NCBI GenBank assembly: GCA_003460745.1
Contig: QTVU01000021.1
Span: 1-50,646 of the forward strand
Reading direction: 5' to 3'
Length of the DNA stretch: 50,646 bases
Origin: Firmicutes bacterium AM55-24TS
Lineage (GTDB): Bacteria; Bacillota; Clostridia; UBA1381
The notes below the pieces were generated by a model that was not told the origin of the DNA, ran no database searches, and saw nothing but the letters and a program-made list of their open reading frames with translations. A program made the translations under genes and the position numbers. Shown here in pieces: positions 1-9,674 of the stretch; the stretch's first letter is position 1, and each line of letters starts with the position of its first letter.

Positions 1-77
1 AAAGTTATAAATATATGCTTACTTTTATAACTTTTAATGATAGAATTAGGTATAAACATTATAGGGAGATTTTAATT

Positions 78-787
78 ATGAGTAAATACTATTCTATCAA
101 TAAATTTTCAAAAATTTTAGGAGTATCAGCACAAACACTTAGAAATTGGGACGCAAATGGTAAACTTCATCCTCACCATACTTCTAGTAATGGATACAGA
201 TATTATTCTCATGAACAGTTAAATCAGGTTATGAACATAAAACCTAATTTAGATAGAATTGTCATTGGATATTGTAGAGTCTCAAGCAATAAACAAAAAG
301 ATGATCTGGAAAGACAAATAGAGAATATGAAATTGTATCTAAATGCACAAGGAAGACCTTATGAAATTATTTCTGATATAGGTTCTGGAATCAATTATAA
401 GAAAAAAGGACTGAAAGAACTGATTTTTCTGATATAGGTTCTGGAATCAATTATAAGAAAAAAGGACTGAAAGAACTGATTAAACGCATATCTCAAAATA
501 AAGTAGAAAAAGTTGTGGTTCTTTATAAAGACAGATTGTTAAGATTTGGATTTGAATTAGTCGAATATATCGCAAGTTTATATAACTGTGATATAGAAAT
601 TATTGATAACACAGAAAAATCAGAGCAACAAGAACTTGTAGAAGATTTAGTTCAAATAATTACAGTTTTTAGTTGTAAATTACAAGGTAAACGTGCAAAT
701 AAAGCTAGAAAATTAGTAAAAGAATTAATTGAGGAAGAAGGTGAATCAAATGATAAAGTCAATAAAAGTGAGATTGAATCCAAATAA
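78..787 (+). pseudogene. tnpA: IS607 TnpA serine recombinase, frameshifted by a 56-bp tandem duplication
   Basis: TnpA is the small serine recombinase that moves IS607 elements. ATG at 78 has an AGGGAG ribosome site at 62-67. The N-terminus is a MerR-like helix-turn-helix (SKILGVSAQTLRNW, then SNGYRYYS), followed by the recombinase domain with the catalytic-serine motif IGYCRVSS. Reading stops at 437 because bases 370-425 are repeated exactly at 426-481, and 56 is not a multiple of three. The C-terminal half (VVLYKDRLLRFGFELVEY and onward) continues in another frame from about 515 to 787. Removing one copy restores one continuous gene of normal length. As written it is inactive unless the duplication is an assembly error or is lost by recombination. 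Confidence 0.85.
370..481 (+). repeat. 56-bp perfect tandem duplication inside tnpA
   Basis: Bases 370-425 and 426-481 are identical; the match ends at 369/425 and 426/482. It shifts the tnpA frame by two bases. It could be a slippage event or an assembly artefact near a contig end. Confidence 0.95.
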
Positions 788-1958
788 TAAACAATCGACT
801 AAGTTGTTTCAATATGCAGGCTGTGCTAGATTTGCTTATAATTGGGCTATTTCAAGAGAACAGGATAATTATAAGCAAGGGAACAAATTTTTATCAGATA
901 GTGAATTGCGAAAAGAATTTACACAATTAAAGAAACAGTCTGAATATCAATGGCTGAATGAAGTAAGCAATAATGTAACAAAACAAGCAATTAAAGATGC
1001 TTGTAATACTTATAAGAGATTCTTCAAAGGACAATGTAAATATCCTAAATTTAAGAGTAAGAAACACTCTACTCCATCTTTTTATCAAGACAATATAAAA
1101 ATTCAGTTTACCGATACCCATGTGAAAGTTGAAAGTTTTTCAATGAGTAAAAAACAGAATAAACAAAAGTTAAACTGGATTAAACTTTGTGAAAAAGGAA
1201 GAATACCAACTGGCTGTAAATACATGAATCCACGTTTTACTTATGACGGATTATATTGGTATGTGTCAATTGGTATTGAAGTTAATGATAATACTACTCT
1301 TCCATCAAATGAAGGTATTGGAATTGATTTAGGAATAAAGCATTTAGCAATATGTTCTGATGGCAATACATACAAGAACATAAACAAAACGCAAACGGTA
1401 AAGAAATTAGAAAAGAAAAAACGCAGGTTACAGCGTTCCATATCAAGAAAATATGAGAAAAATAAGAAAGGAGCAAATTACTGTAAAACAAGTAACATTA
1501 TAAAAAGAGAAAAAGAACTTTTAAAACTAAATCACAGACTAACAAATGTTCGTCAAAACTATTTACACCAAACAACATCTGAGATAGTGAAACGAGAACC
1601 AAGTTTCATTTGTATTGAAGATTTGAATGTAAGTGGAATGATGAAGAATAAACATTTATCCAAAGCAGTACAACAGCAAGGTTTTTATGAATTTAGAAGA
1701 CAGATTGAATACAAGGCTATGTGGAACAATATACCAGTTGTTATAGCCGATAGATTTTTTCCAAGTTCTAAATTATGTAGTTGTTGTGGAAGTATTAAAA
1801 AAGATTTAAAGTTGTCTGACCGTATTTACAAATGTGAATGTGGAAATGTAATTGATAGAGATTATCAGGCGGCTTTGAATCTAAAACAGTATGGAGAAAA
1901 TGTCCTAAAACAACAATCTGTAGCATACCACTTTCAAGTTATTACAGATATGTACTGA
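750..1958 (+). CDS. tnpB: TnpB, RNA-guided RuvC-type nuclease of the IS607 element
   Basis: A 402-residue protein starting at ATG 750, behind GAGGAAGAAGG (731-741); it overlaps the end of tnpA in another frame. The RuvC catalytic triad appears complete: D193 in GIDLGIKHLA, E290 in FICIEDLNVSG and D369 in VIDRDYQAALN. A four-cysteine zinc ribbon (C343, C346, C362, C364) sits between the last two. Length and motif order fit TnpB proteins, which cut DNA using an RNA (omega RNA) made from the element's right end. The stop at 1956-1958 is followed by an in-frame stretch with two more stops that could have been an ancestral tail, so the C-terminus may be slightly shortened. Activity is inferred from motif retention only. 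Confidence 0.93.
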   Translation: MIKSIKVRLNPNNKQSTKLFQYAGCARFAYNWAISREQDNYKQGNKFLSDSELRKEFTQLKKQSEYQWLNEVSNNVTKQAIKDACNTYKRFFKGQCKYPKFKSKKHSTPSFYQDNIKIQFTDTHVKVESFSMSKKQNKQKLNWIKLCEKGRIPTGCKYMNPRFTYDGLYWYVSIGIEVNDNTTLPSNEGIGIDLGIKHLAICSDGNTYKNINKTQTVKKLEKKKRRLQRSISRKYEKNKKGANYCKTSNIIKREKELLKLNHRLTNVRQNYLHQTTSEIVKREPSFICIEDLNVSGMMKNKHLSKAVQQQGFYEFRRQIEYKAMWNNIPVVIADRFFPSSKLCSCCGSIKKDLKLSDRIYKCECGNVIDRDYQAALNLKQYGENVLKQQSVAYHFQVITDMY

Positions 1959-2085
1959 TACGTTAGTCAGGAATTTATGCCTATGGAGTGTACAAGAACT
2001 TGCGAGTAGATTATGAGAAATCATGTCAAAAGCATATACGATGAAGTAGGAATGAAACATAAAGGTTTATAACTTTTTATAAGTT
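1860..2085 (+). ncRNA. Probable omega RNA region and right end of the IS607 element
   Basis: For TnpB elements the guide RNA scaffold is encoded across the 3' end of tnpB and the following non-coding right end, and the guide is the DNA just outside the element. This stretch is in the right place and has no gene after 1958. No structure was confirmed; the placement rests on family knowledge. If correct, the guide would be read from the phage tail gene beginning near 2086-2096. Confidence 0.35.
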
Positions 2086-2095
2086 TTCAGTAACG

Positions 2096-4027
2096 GTGAA
2101 ACATTTGCTTAGAAAACCAGCATTGCAATATCCACACGCAGAGGTTGTAAATCCAAATGAAGAAGTTGATTTTCAATGCGAATTACAATCAAGTGGAAAG
2201 ATTGCAAAAGCACGATTAATGATAGATGACAACAATTATGAATATTACTTTGATAATTTTGATATACAAAATTTGCAAGAAAATAATTATAGTTCGTTGG
2301 TTACATACCCTATTAAGAATAACATTCCAACATATAAGATATACAAATCGGACAGCAATAGAACAAGTGATGAAACCACGTTTTCATTCGCCGCCGGTGA
2401 AATGTATACTTGGAAGATGAGAATATATGAAGACGATACCAAGTTTAATGAGGACGATACCAAGTCTAATTATGTGCCGTCTTCTTGGATTGGTAAAGGT
2501 ACTGTTATGGAAATTTTATCAGGGGCTGAGTCCGCAGGATCTAATCAAGGAACATATTACGGTTTGAATAGTTCTGAAATGAATGGGAATCGAATTCTAA
2601 AGATAAATCCTCATACGCAAATGTATTTTAAGGATTGTACATTAACAAAAACTTCCGATGATAATCCACACAAAGAATTATGGACACGATATGATGAAAA
2701 TGCGAACTACTATATTAAGGTTGGGAATACGTTTGCAAAAATCAAAAAATATTATTACTTTTTGCCAAAATATGACGCATATAAAAAAGACCCTGAGAGA
2801 GGCGACAAGACAGTCAAATGGTTCAACTCAACGGATGATTTAGATACATATGGTGAACCTAAATTTGGTTATGCGGTTGTAAGTGGTAAACTTAAGGTTT
2901 CTGTCAATGATACATATACAATATATTGTAATTACATAGATACAGACCAATATTACTTTGATACAAATACACCTCCTACGATTACATTGTACGAGAACTT
3001 TGAAAGTGTGAACGGAACAAATGTAACAAGAGAGATAGATTTATCTGAAAACACGCAACTTGCTCCCCTATCCTTATCATATAGCAATTTGCATATCACT
3101 GGTGAGTATTTACAATCCGAAGGAATAAGTGTTAGTCATTATAGTTTTCTTTTAGAAAGACGTGAATCGGATACAAAATATTCAACCGTTTCTTATTCAA
3201 ACAACATATATTCTACAATTATAAATTGGCAGTATGATAGATTTATAAGTGGTAATGAGTATAGATTGACATTATCTTTAACAGATAGTGTTGGTTTTAC
3301 GTCTGAAAAAGTTATTTATCTTTCAACGGAATATAATTCTGTTTCCTACCCTACCAATTTAAAAATTGAGCCATACAGAAAACATAATTCATTGATTGTA
3401 GATTTTAGTGAATTACATTCAATTACCGAAAATGAAAAAATTAAGAACGGACATCAGTTTATTGCTTATAACGAAAGCACTGATAAAATTGATACTACTT
3501 TGGAGATTCCTAATAATTCGTGCCATGTTGATAAAGGTAATTCTCTCACTTATGATTCAATTGACGGCGAAAAAGAGTTATCATTCGGTGCGAATACTGT
3601 ATATACAACCTTTAGAGTTGACACTGATTATACCGGCAGAATATTTGAAGTGACAGATGATAATGGAATAATGACAACGTTAGACTGGGACGGTATTTAT
3701 TTTAGAATATATGTTGGCACTGAAGATAATAATGGTGTGAGATTAGAACCATACTCTCCTTATGAAAATTGGAATAATAAAACCACTGAAGAAAAGGAAC
3801 AAGCAATTAATGAAGCATTGATGAAAGAAGAAACGGATTATTCTATTCCTTACTTATATATGGACGGACAAATTAATTATGGAGACAGTTTGTATTATCA
3901 TACTGAAACTCCTATAAGTGAACAAACATGGCTTGTAATCGTAGATACGGAAGGAAAACGTGCATATTTTAAAAATATGTCTGATAAAAACAGTGAATTT
4001 GTAGAAAGAAAGTGGGGTACTTATTAA
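2096..4027 (+). CDS. Phage tail structural protein, N-terminus next to IS607
   Basis: A 643-residue protein of unknown exact role. The middle part (about residues 300-430) has fibronectin-III-like beta-strand spacing, and the C-terminal part (about 450-640) looks like a beta-sandwich, so a tail-tip or adhesin role is plausible. A short internal repeat is visible near residues 113-126 (DDTKFNE then DDTKSN). The frame opens at a GTG about ten bases after the IS607 right end with no recognisable ribosome site, so the native start may have been removed or separated from its promoter. It overlaps the next gene by one base (TAATG). I do not recognise a named family. Confidence 0.7.
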   Translation: MKHLLRKPALQYPHAEVVNPNEEVDFQCELQSSGKIAKARLMIDDNNYEYYFDNFDIQNLQENNYSSLVTYPIKNNIPTYKIYKSDSNRTSDETTFSFAAGEMYTWKMRIYEDDTKFNEDDTKSNYVPSSWIGKGTVMEILSGAESAGSNQGTYYGLNSSEMNGNRILKINPHTQMYFKDCTLTKTSDDNPHKELWTRYDENANYYIKVGNTFAKIKKYYYFLPKYDAYKKDPERGDKTVKWFNSTDDLDTYGEPKFGYAVVSGKLKVSVNDTYTIYCNYIDTDQYYFDTNTPPTITLYENFESVNGTNVTREIDLSENTQLAPLSLSYSNLHITGEYLQSEGISVSHYSFLLERRESDTKYSTVSYSNNIYSTIINWQYDRFISGNEYRLTLSLTDSVGFTSEKVIYLSTEYNSVSYPTNLKIEPYRKHNSLIVDFSELHSITENEKIKNGHQFIAYNESTDKIDTTLEIPNNSCHVDKGNSLTYDSIDGEKELSFGANTVYTTFRVDTDYTGRIFEVTDDNGIMTTLDWDGIYFRIYVGTEDNNGVRLEPYSPYENWNNKTTEEKEQAINEALMKEETDYSIPYLYMDGQINYGDSLYYHTETPISEQTWLVIVDTEGKRAYFKNMSDKNSEFVERKWGTY

Positions 4028-5045
4028 TGGCAAAAGTAAAATTATTCGGCGGTGTAACGTACTGTGCTTTTGGCGTTGATGAAGGCTCACACTCACAAGA
4101 AATGATACAAACACCACCTACGCAAACATACGGTAATTATAATTGGAATACTGACACGAGAATGTTGTCAAACTTCAATGATAGTTTGTCGGGTAGTAAT
4201 TTCGATGGCTCATATGAAAACATAGACCATTTTGAAGTATATAAACACTTGGAGAATCAAATAGATTGCACAAGGTTTGTCAAACAGAAAATTCTGCTCA
4301 ACGTGTAATAGAAGATTTTACGGTTGGCGACTTATGTGATTACAAGTATAACATTTTTGCTGTTTGTAAAAATACGATGACAGTTAACGATACGGAAGTT
4401 AATGTTGAAACCATCTCTCCTTTTGTGTCTGATAAGATTCAATTACATAGAGGTGTTATATCTGTTATAGGACTTGTTCCAACGGATAAAGAAAATACTT
4501 ATACCATAGACGAAGATAACATATGGCAATTAGATATTAATGTTACTAATGACGGTTATACATTAAATACTGACAAGACGTTCTATCAAACACAAAACGC
4601 ATATGGCAAAGCCACCGGTGGTAATCGTAAACAAAGAACTATGTCTATTACAGGGTTGCTTGGCAAGATAGATTGTAGTAATGACAGTGAATATGTAGAC
4701 ACCTATGATGACATTATAAATTGGGAGAATTTTGTATCAAGTAACAGTTTAAAAATGCTTATAGACTTGAGAGGCTTGATTACTATTGGAGATACAGATG
4801 CTAATCCAACATTTCAATATGATACAAATGACAATCACGATGTTTCTGTTACGTTTACATTTAATCAGTTAAATGATATTGATACGGTTGATGTGCTAGG
4901 TATGACATTGCCGATTAATCCATTGTATTATGAATATTTAGCGGATAGTGAAGGAGCATTATTGAAAGATACAGTTGAAGTTGATTCGAATAATAAATAT
5001 CACGAATACCTTGCTTCTCCCCTTTTGGACGGTGGTTTAATATGA
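4027..5045 (+). pseudogene. Phage tail protein, split by a one-base deletion
   Basis: The gene starts at ATG 4027, sharing its A with the previous stop codon. It reads to a stop near 4308, but homologous-looking sequence continues one frame over to 5045. Adding one T in the run at 4266-4267 (GATTGC to GATTTGC) joins both parts into one protein of about 339 residues that runs through the break as QIDLHKVCQTEN. The second half holds a region rich in beta-strand patterns and ends four bases inside the next gene (ATGA overlap at 5042). Function not recognised; its position just before the hub protein suggests a distal tail component. The break is probably a sequencing error. Confidence 0.75.
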
Positions 5046-6289
5046 ACATATACAAGAACGGATATGTAGTTGACAGTATCCATAATATTAATATTGCAAA
5101 TATAACAAAACAGGTATATCTAAATTCGTTCAGCAAACTTGGGTTTGAGAGAATACTCAAAGTGTTCAAAGCTGATATAGTTATACCTGTTTTTAGATTG
5201 TATTTGTTGGACGAAGATGAAAACATATCAATGGACGCAAGCGATGATTTAATGTCGGCAAGTTTAAGTATTACATATCAGACTGGTCAAAGACGTACAA
5301 TGAATATTACTCTTGCAAATATAGATAATAAGTGGAAGCCTAAACCGATTAAGGGATTAATATGGACGGGAAGCAAATTTAGATTTGATTCTGGTATTGT
5401 TATTGGTGACACAATATATTGGAAACAACAAGGAGTATTTGTTTTTAAAGACCCTACATTATCAAGAGAAAATTCAAATCAAACAATCTCATTATCATTA
5501 TGTGATAAGTTTGGTTTGTTTGATGGTAGTGTTTATGGAACGACAAGTTTAAAAACAATCATTCCTGTTGGTGTTCCAATGAAGAATGCTTTTACTTCTT
5601 TATTGGCAAGCGACAGAGGAAATGGCAAACCATTTGACCTAAAACCAATTATCTTCAATAGTGAATATACGGACATTAATACATATTACACTATAAAGCA
5701 AGATGCCGGTACAAAAGTCAGTGAGATATTTACAAGTATGGGCGAAACAATTTCGTCTGATGTATATTATAATGAATTTGGCAATATGGTTGTTAGTTCT
5801 AATGTTAATGAGTTTATATCATCTAACTTTCCTGTTGTATATCGTTTTGAGGAAAATGACAAAGATATTGTGTCGGCAAATGTTGTTTATAATACATCAC
5901 AAGTCAGAAATAAAGTTGTTGTTAAAGGTGCTATTGCCAACGGTTATCAATTCAGTGCTATTGCCGAAAATAAGAATTTGAAATCAGACTATTGTATTCA
6001 ATATAATGGCGAAATACCAGAAGTTATAAATGATAGTAAGCTATATGCTGATTCATTGTGTATGTCACGGGCAATGTATGAATTGATTAATTTTAGTCGT
6101 GGCACGAAAACATTGAATTTATCATGTACATATAATCCTATATTCGATGTTAACCAGTCAGTGATGGTTAATTATCCAAGCTTGGGTATTAACAACGAAA
6201 ACTATGTCATTGACTCTATTTCTATGAGTATGGATAGTGGTGCAACGACATCTTTGACAATGACAAATATTAACGAGGTAATTTTTTAA
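5042..6289 (+). CDS. Phage baseplate hub-like protein (XkdQ / DUF5048 type)
   Basis: A 415-residue protein. Its middle (about residues 70-150) has the beta-rich pattern of hub proteins related to phage T4 gp27 and PBSX XkdQ, and the C-terminal half (VVYRFEENDKDIVSANVVYN, then VRNKVVVKGA) resembles the DUF5048/XkdQ group. Such proteins form the ring beneath the tail tube. Spacing supports this: it follows tail proteins and precedes small baseplate genes and fibres. It overlaps the previous gene by four bases and is followed immediately by the next start at 6290. Family assignment is from remembered pattern, not a search. Confidence 0.65.
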   Translation: MNIYKNGYVVDSIHNINIANITKQVYLNSFSKLGFERILKVFKADIVIPVFRLYLLDEDENISMDASDDLMSASLSITYQTGQRRTMNITLANIDNKWKPKPIKGLIWTGSKFRFDSGIVIGDTIYWKQQGVFVFKDPTLSRENSNQTISLSLCDKFGLFDGSVYGTTSLKTIIPVGVPMKNAFTSLLASDRGNGKPFDLKPIIFNSEYTDINTYYTIKQDAGTKVSEIFTSMGETISSDVYYNEFGNMVVSSNVNEFISSNFPVVYRFEENDKDIVSANVVYNTSQVRNKVVVKGAIANGYQFSAIAENKNLKSDYCIQYNGEIPEVINDSKLYADSLCMSRAMYELINFSRGTKTLNLSCTYNPIFDVNQSVMVNYPSLGINNENYVIDSISMSMDSGATTSLTMTNINEVIF

Positions 6290-6646
6290 ATGAAAAATGA
6301 AGAAGAAAAAATAGATTTTAATGATGAAACAGTTATTGCATATGTAAATATGATACGTCAAATTATTCAAAGTGAAGTTTCAACATATTTAAAAAATCAG
6401 AATATTGAAACATTTGAGGATTTAAAAGTACAAAGTGTTTCTGACGATGGATTGCACGCAACATTGAAAGATACAACTACAAAAGAAGTATATGAAAATA
6501 TACCTAACTATACAAATATAAAAATCAAACCAAATGATTTTGTCAGGATGTATATAAGTAATCAAGGATTAAAGAAATATATTGGACAAACATTTGGTTC
6601 AAGAAGTGAATATTTATGTCAAACAGAAAAGGACGGTGATAAATAA
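6290..6646 (+). CDS. Small phage baseplate-region protein
   Basis: A 118-residue acidic protein starting directly after the hub gene. The second half (ATLKDTTTKEVYENIPNY ... KPNDFVRMYISNQGLKKYIG) resembles a small OB-like beta-barrel, as in spike or puncturing proteins, but this is a weak impression. It ends in a TAATG overlap with the next gene. No named family recognised. Confidence 0.7.
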   Translation: MKNEEEKIDFNDETVIAYVNMIRQIIQSEVSTYLKNQNIETFEDLKVQSVSDDGLHATLKDTTTKEVYENIPNYTNIKIKPNDFVRMYISNQGLKKYIGQTFGSRSEYLCQTEKDGDK

Positions 6647-7116
6647 TGGCTGATTTACATATAGACACAAGCAATGTTACGCTGATGGGTGAATTTAAAA
6701 GTGCAATTGAAGATTATGTTCAAAAATATATTCAAGGATATGTAGATAAAGTTATGGTGGGCAGACATAGTACATTGAAAAATTCAAGCTGGGATTTTAG
6801 TGGAGATAAAAATGACACAATACGAAATATATCTATTCCATTTGACAAATCGAAAGAACATTGTGGAGTTATAAATATTAAACTAAGTGACCAAACAACT
6901 AATGACCCAAAATCTCAAATCTTCTTTTGGTATGATGGGAATAAACTCAATTCTTTGTTTAACCCACTTATTCATACTAATTCATATGGCAGCCAAAAAG
7001 TTCAACAGGTTGATTTAATGGGAGATACCATTTGCATTAAGGTATCTAATTCTGGAAACCCATATGCTCTATCTTATGACTCTGCTTCATTCAGTGTAGA
7101 TTATCATATTTGGTAG
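6646..7116 (+). CDS. Phage protein of unknown function
   Basis: A 156-residue protein translated from an ATG that overlaps the previous stop. The N-terminal 45 residues form a likely helix (SAIEDYVQKYIQGYVDKVM) and the rest is beta-rich (VINIKLSDQ, FFWYDGNKL, DLMGDTICIKVS), which fits a trimeric attachment domain, but I do not recognise the family. It sits between baseplate and fibre genes and probably connects the two. Confidence 0.7.
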   Translation: MADLHIDTSNVTLMGEFKSAIEDYVQKYIQGYVDKVMVGRHSTLKNSSWDFSGDKNDTIRNISIPFDKSKEHCGVINIKLSDQTTNDPKSQIFFWYDGNKLNSLFNPLIHTNSYGSQKVQQVDLMGDTICIKVSNSGNPYALSYDSASFSVDYHIW

Positions 7117-7130
7117 AAAGGAGTGATTAA

Positions 7131-9314
7131 ATGGCACATATAGATTTAAAAAAAGATGCACATATTTTTACTCAAGCAGGTGTGACTATTCAAAACTTAT
7201 TGAACTTGGTTCAATCATTTGAAACAAATGAACTTGAAGAGTTAAGAGACCTTATTAACGTAATCAAAGATATTGACACAAATGATGATAATGCAGATTT
7301 TAAGCAACAACTGATTAATGCTATTAACAATGCAGTAATGGAAAATGAAGTTGTAGATACTTTAGATAAAGATAGTACCTATCCTCCACAAGCTACAACT
7401 GTAAGAAAAGCACTGAATGGGATAACGGATAAAATTGCTCAAATTGTTAAAAATGTTCAAGATGAAACACAAGAAAGACAAAATAATGATTCATCACTGA
7501 ACACCTTAATTTCGACCGAAACAAGCGAACGAAAATCTGATGTTCAATCTATTAATGAAACACTTTCTTCTAAAGCAGATAAAACAACCTTGTATGGTAC
7601 AGGGATAAGCACACACACAATAACCCATAGTCTTGAAAAAGCAGATTTAATTATAAGTATTAATACATCATATGGCAATGGGTATGTGACAATAGATGGT
7701 GAAACTGTAAAAAATAAAATTCTTATGGATGGTTTAACTATTCAATCAGAATCAATTTCTGCAACATTTTCGGCGGAAAAAGGTGAAGAAGGAGAAAAAT
7801 ATATAAATCTTCTTTATTCAACCGAAACAGGCAAGCTTGATTTGGAAGTTACAGAACAGCCTGAACCAGGAAATTTTGCAAAGATGGATGTAACATATAT
7901 GAAAGCAACAATTTCTGAAATGTATGCAAGAAGAATGTATTTTGATGGATTGAATACTTTGACATCATTGGCTACAAAAAATAAAAATTCATTTTTAGAA
8001 GCAATCAATGAATTAGTAGCCTCTGATACTTCAATTAACAATTCTATAGGCACAATAAAAAAACAATTAGAAAATACAACAACAACCGGTATATGGCACT
8101 ATGGTACACTATTAACCCATACAACAAATGTAAATGATGTTGCCAATAATGACATTTCTGCAAATGTAGGCGATTTTTATTTGAATTCTAATACATTCTC
8201 AGTGTATTTCTGTGTCGGTGACAATAAAGGTAATCACAACTGGTTATATATCGGCAATTTAGCCGGCAGTTTTGATTACTCAAACTATGCTAGTGTTAAT
8301 TCTCCACATTTTACAGGAACACCGACAGCACCTACTCCGTCTGTATCAAATAATTCACGACAAGTTGCAACCACAGAATATGTGAGAAGTGCTATTGATA
8401 AATATGCAAGTGGTGATAATCTTGAAATGATTGATTTGGCGGAAGGACTTAGGGATGATGTATATGGTAAACAAGTTGTGTGGACAGTTGGCGGTAATAT
8501 TATGAATTTAACATTGCCAGCCCCAAAATTAACAAATCCTACAACTTCAGAAGAAGTCAAGATTACTTTTGACAAAGGTATTATTCCTTTTGATAATACT
8601 GTAAAAAAGGGGTATCTTCCTTACAATACGACAAGTGTTTCTTTTATTCCTATTACAAGAAACAAGACATATATTAATTGCGAATTTAATTTTGATACGC
8701 AACATTTAGAATTTACAACATCTAATTCAATAATTTCTCAAGACACTATAGATGCTGTTGAAACAAGAGTGTGGAAGTTTAGTTTATGTTATTATACAGT
8801 AAACGTTGTTTATAATGATTCTTCTGAAGAACCGGCAAGTCAATATGTAATTAGTAATTATGATTGTGATTGGTGTATTAATTCTGAAAAAATAGCATTA
8901 CCATATCAAACATTGGATATGCTAAAAACCGTTGACAAAAATTGTATTATTAATTCTATAAATGAAGTTGTCGATAATGCTTCAAAGAATCAAAGCGAAG
9001 TAGGAACTCTTATTTATGCACTACACCCTGACATAACAACATATTCCACTTTGGCAGCTAAAGATTGGTATTTCGGAAAACTAATAAAAAGTGATGTGGA
9101 CGAAGTATTTATACTGAATAACGATAGACAAGATGACATAGATTATCCTGATGGTGTCACATTAAGTGGCAAATTACCTTATAATGATGAGGTTGGGTAT
9201 ATGTTATCGCAAGATATACCAGCTTTAAAGAAAGCATTTTGTAAAGTGACAAAAAAATGTGTTGCATCTATTGATGGTTCAGATGGAGAAATAGAAGTGT
9301 TATTAACATTCTAA
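7131..9314 (+). CDS. Phage tail fibre protein
   Basis: A 727-residue protein with ribosome site AAAGGAG at 7116-7122. Residues 1-150 are helical and coiled-coil-like (ETQERQNNDSSLNTLIS, then SINETLSSKADKTTLYG). Around residue 390 it carries the fibre repeat FTGTPTAPTPSVSNNSRQVA followed by TTEYVRSAI, a hallmark of phage tail-fibre repeats. The C-terminal third is beta-rich and probably binds the host surface. Cysteines are unusually frequent for a fibre in the last 180 residues (for example DCDWCINS and KKAFCKVTKKC). It is followed by the holin gene. Confidence 0.85.
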   Translation: MAHIDLKKDAHIFTQAGVTIQNLLNLVQSFETNELEELRDLINVIKDIDTNDDNADFKQQLINAINNAVMENEVVDTLDKDSTYPPQATTVRKALNGITDKIAQIVKNVQDETQERQNNDSSLNTLISTETSERKSDVQSINETLSSKADKTTLYGTGISTHTITHSLEKADLIISINTSYGNGYVTIDGETVKNKILMDGLTIQSESISATFSAEKGEEGEKYINLLYSTETGKLDLEVTEQPEPGNFAKMDVTYMKATISEMYARRMYFDGLNTLTSLATKNKNSFLEAINELVASDTSINNSIGTIKKQLENTTTTGIWHYGTLLTHTTNVNDVANNDISANVGDFYLNSNTFSVYFCVGDNKGNHNWLYIGNLAGSFDYSNYASVNSPHFTGTPTAPTPSVSNNSRQVATTEYVRSAIDKYASGDNLEMIDLAEGLRDDVYGKQVVWTVGGNIMNLTLPAPKLTNPTTSEEVKITFDKGIIPFDNTVKKGYLPYNTTSVSFIPITRNKTYINCEFNFDTQHLEFTTSNSIISQDTIDAVETRVWKFSLCYYTVNVVYNDSSEEPASQYVISNYDCDWCINSEKIALPYQTLDMLKTVDKNCIINSINEVVDNASKNQSEVGTLIYALHPDITTYSTLAAKDWYFGKLIKSDVDEVFILNNDRQDDIDYPDGVTLSGKLPYNDEVGYMLSQDIPALKKAFCKVTKKCVASIDGSDGEIEVLLTF

Positions 9315-9329
9315 GAGGAGGAATTTATT

Positions 9330-9611
9330 ATGACAAACATTAACTGGAAAGTAAGAATTAAAAATCCGATGTTTTGGGTACAAATTGTAGTTGCTATTTT
9401 TGTTCCTGTACTTGGGTATATGGGAATTACGGCGCAAGATCTAACCACATGGCAAGCAGTAGGCAATGTAATATTGACAGCTTTTTCTAATCCATATGTA
9501 TTGCTGTTGATGGCAACGAGTGTTTATAATGCTATTATCGACCCAACTACAACAGGCATTACAGATAGCAAAATGGCACTTACATACAACACGCCTAACA
9601 GTGATAAATAA
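9330..9611 (+). CDS. Phage holin, phi LC3 type
   Basis: A 93-residue membrane protein behind AGAGGAGG (9313-9320). INWKVRIKNPMFWVQ at the start, two hydrophobic segments (about residues 15-33 and 55-70) and the tail DPTTTGITDSKMALTY match the phi LC3 holin family. Holins open the inner membrane at the end of infection so the endolysin can reach the wall. A terminator follows directly and the amidase gene is next. Confidence 0.9.
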   Translation: MTNINWKVRIKNPMFWVQIVVAIFVPVLGYMGITAQDLTTWQAVGNVILTAFSNPYVLLLMATSVYNAIIDPTTTGITDSKMALTYNTPNSDK

Positions 9612-9645
9612 GAGAACATTCATCCTATGCGAATGTTCTTTTTTT
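9612..9645 (+). terminator. Intrinsic terminator between holin and amidase
   Basis: The arms AGAACATTC (9613-9621) and GAATGTTCT (9631-9639) pair perfectly and are followed by a run of seven T. It may lower, rather than stop, transcription into the amidase gene. Confidence 0.85.
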
Positions 9646-9674
9646 GTGCAAAAATTAAAGAAAGGAAGATTGCT

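Larger units (their letters stand above)
1..2085 (+). mobile_element. IS607-family insertion element, left end to right end
   Basis: The element carries a MerR-type-helix plus serine-recombinase gene (tnpA, broken) followed by an overlapping tnpB, which is the IS607 layout. The outer ends share short sequences. An 11-bp inverted repeat lies at 1-11 and 24-34 (AAAGTTATAAA and its complement), and TTTATAACTTTT occurs at 24-35 and again at 2066-2077. IS607 elements lack classical terminal inverted repeats and target duplications, so the exact ends cannot be fixed; I place the right end near 2085 because the phage reading frame begins at 2096. The left end coincides with the window start, as expected if the contig breaks in a multicopy element. 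Confidence 0.8.

Noticed and set aside
4027..4310. Programmed frameshift like that of tail assembly chaperones
   Set aside because: The gene lies next to baseplate genes rather than before a tape-measure gene, and the site lacks a slippery sequence. A missing T fits better.
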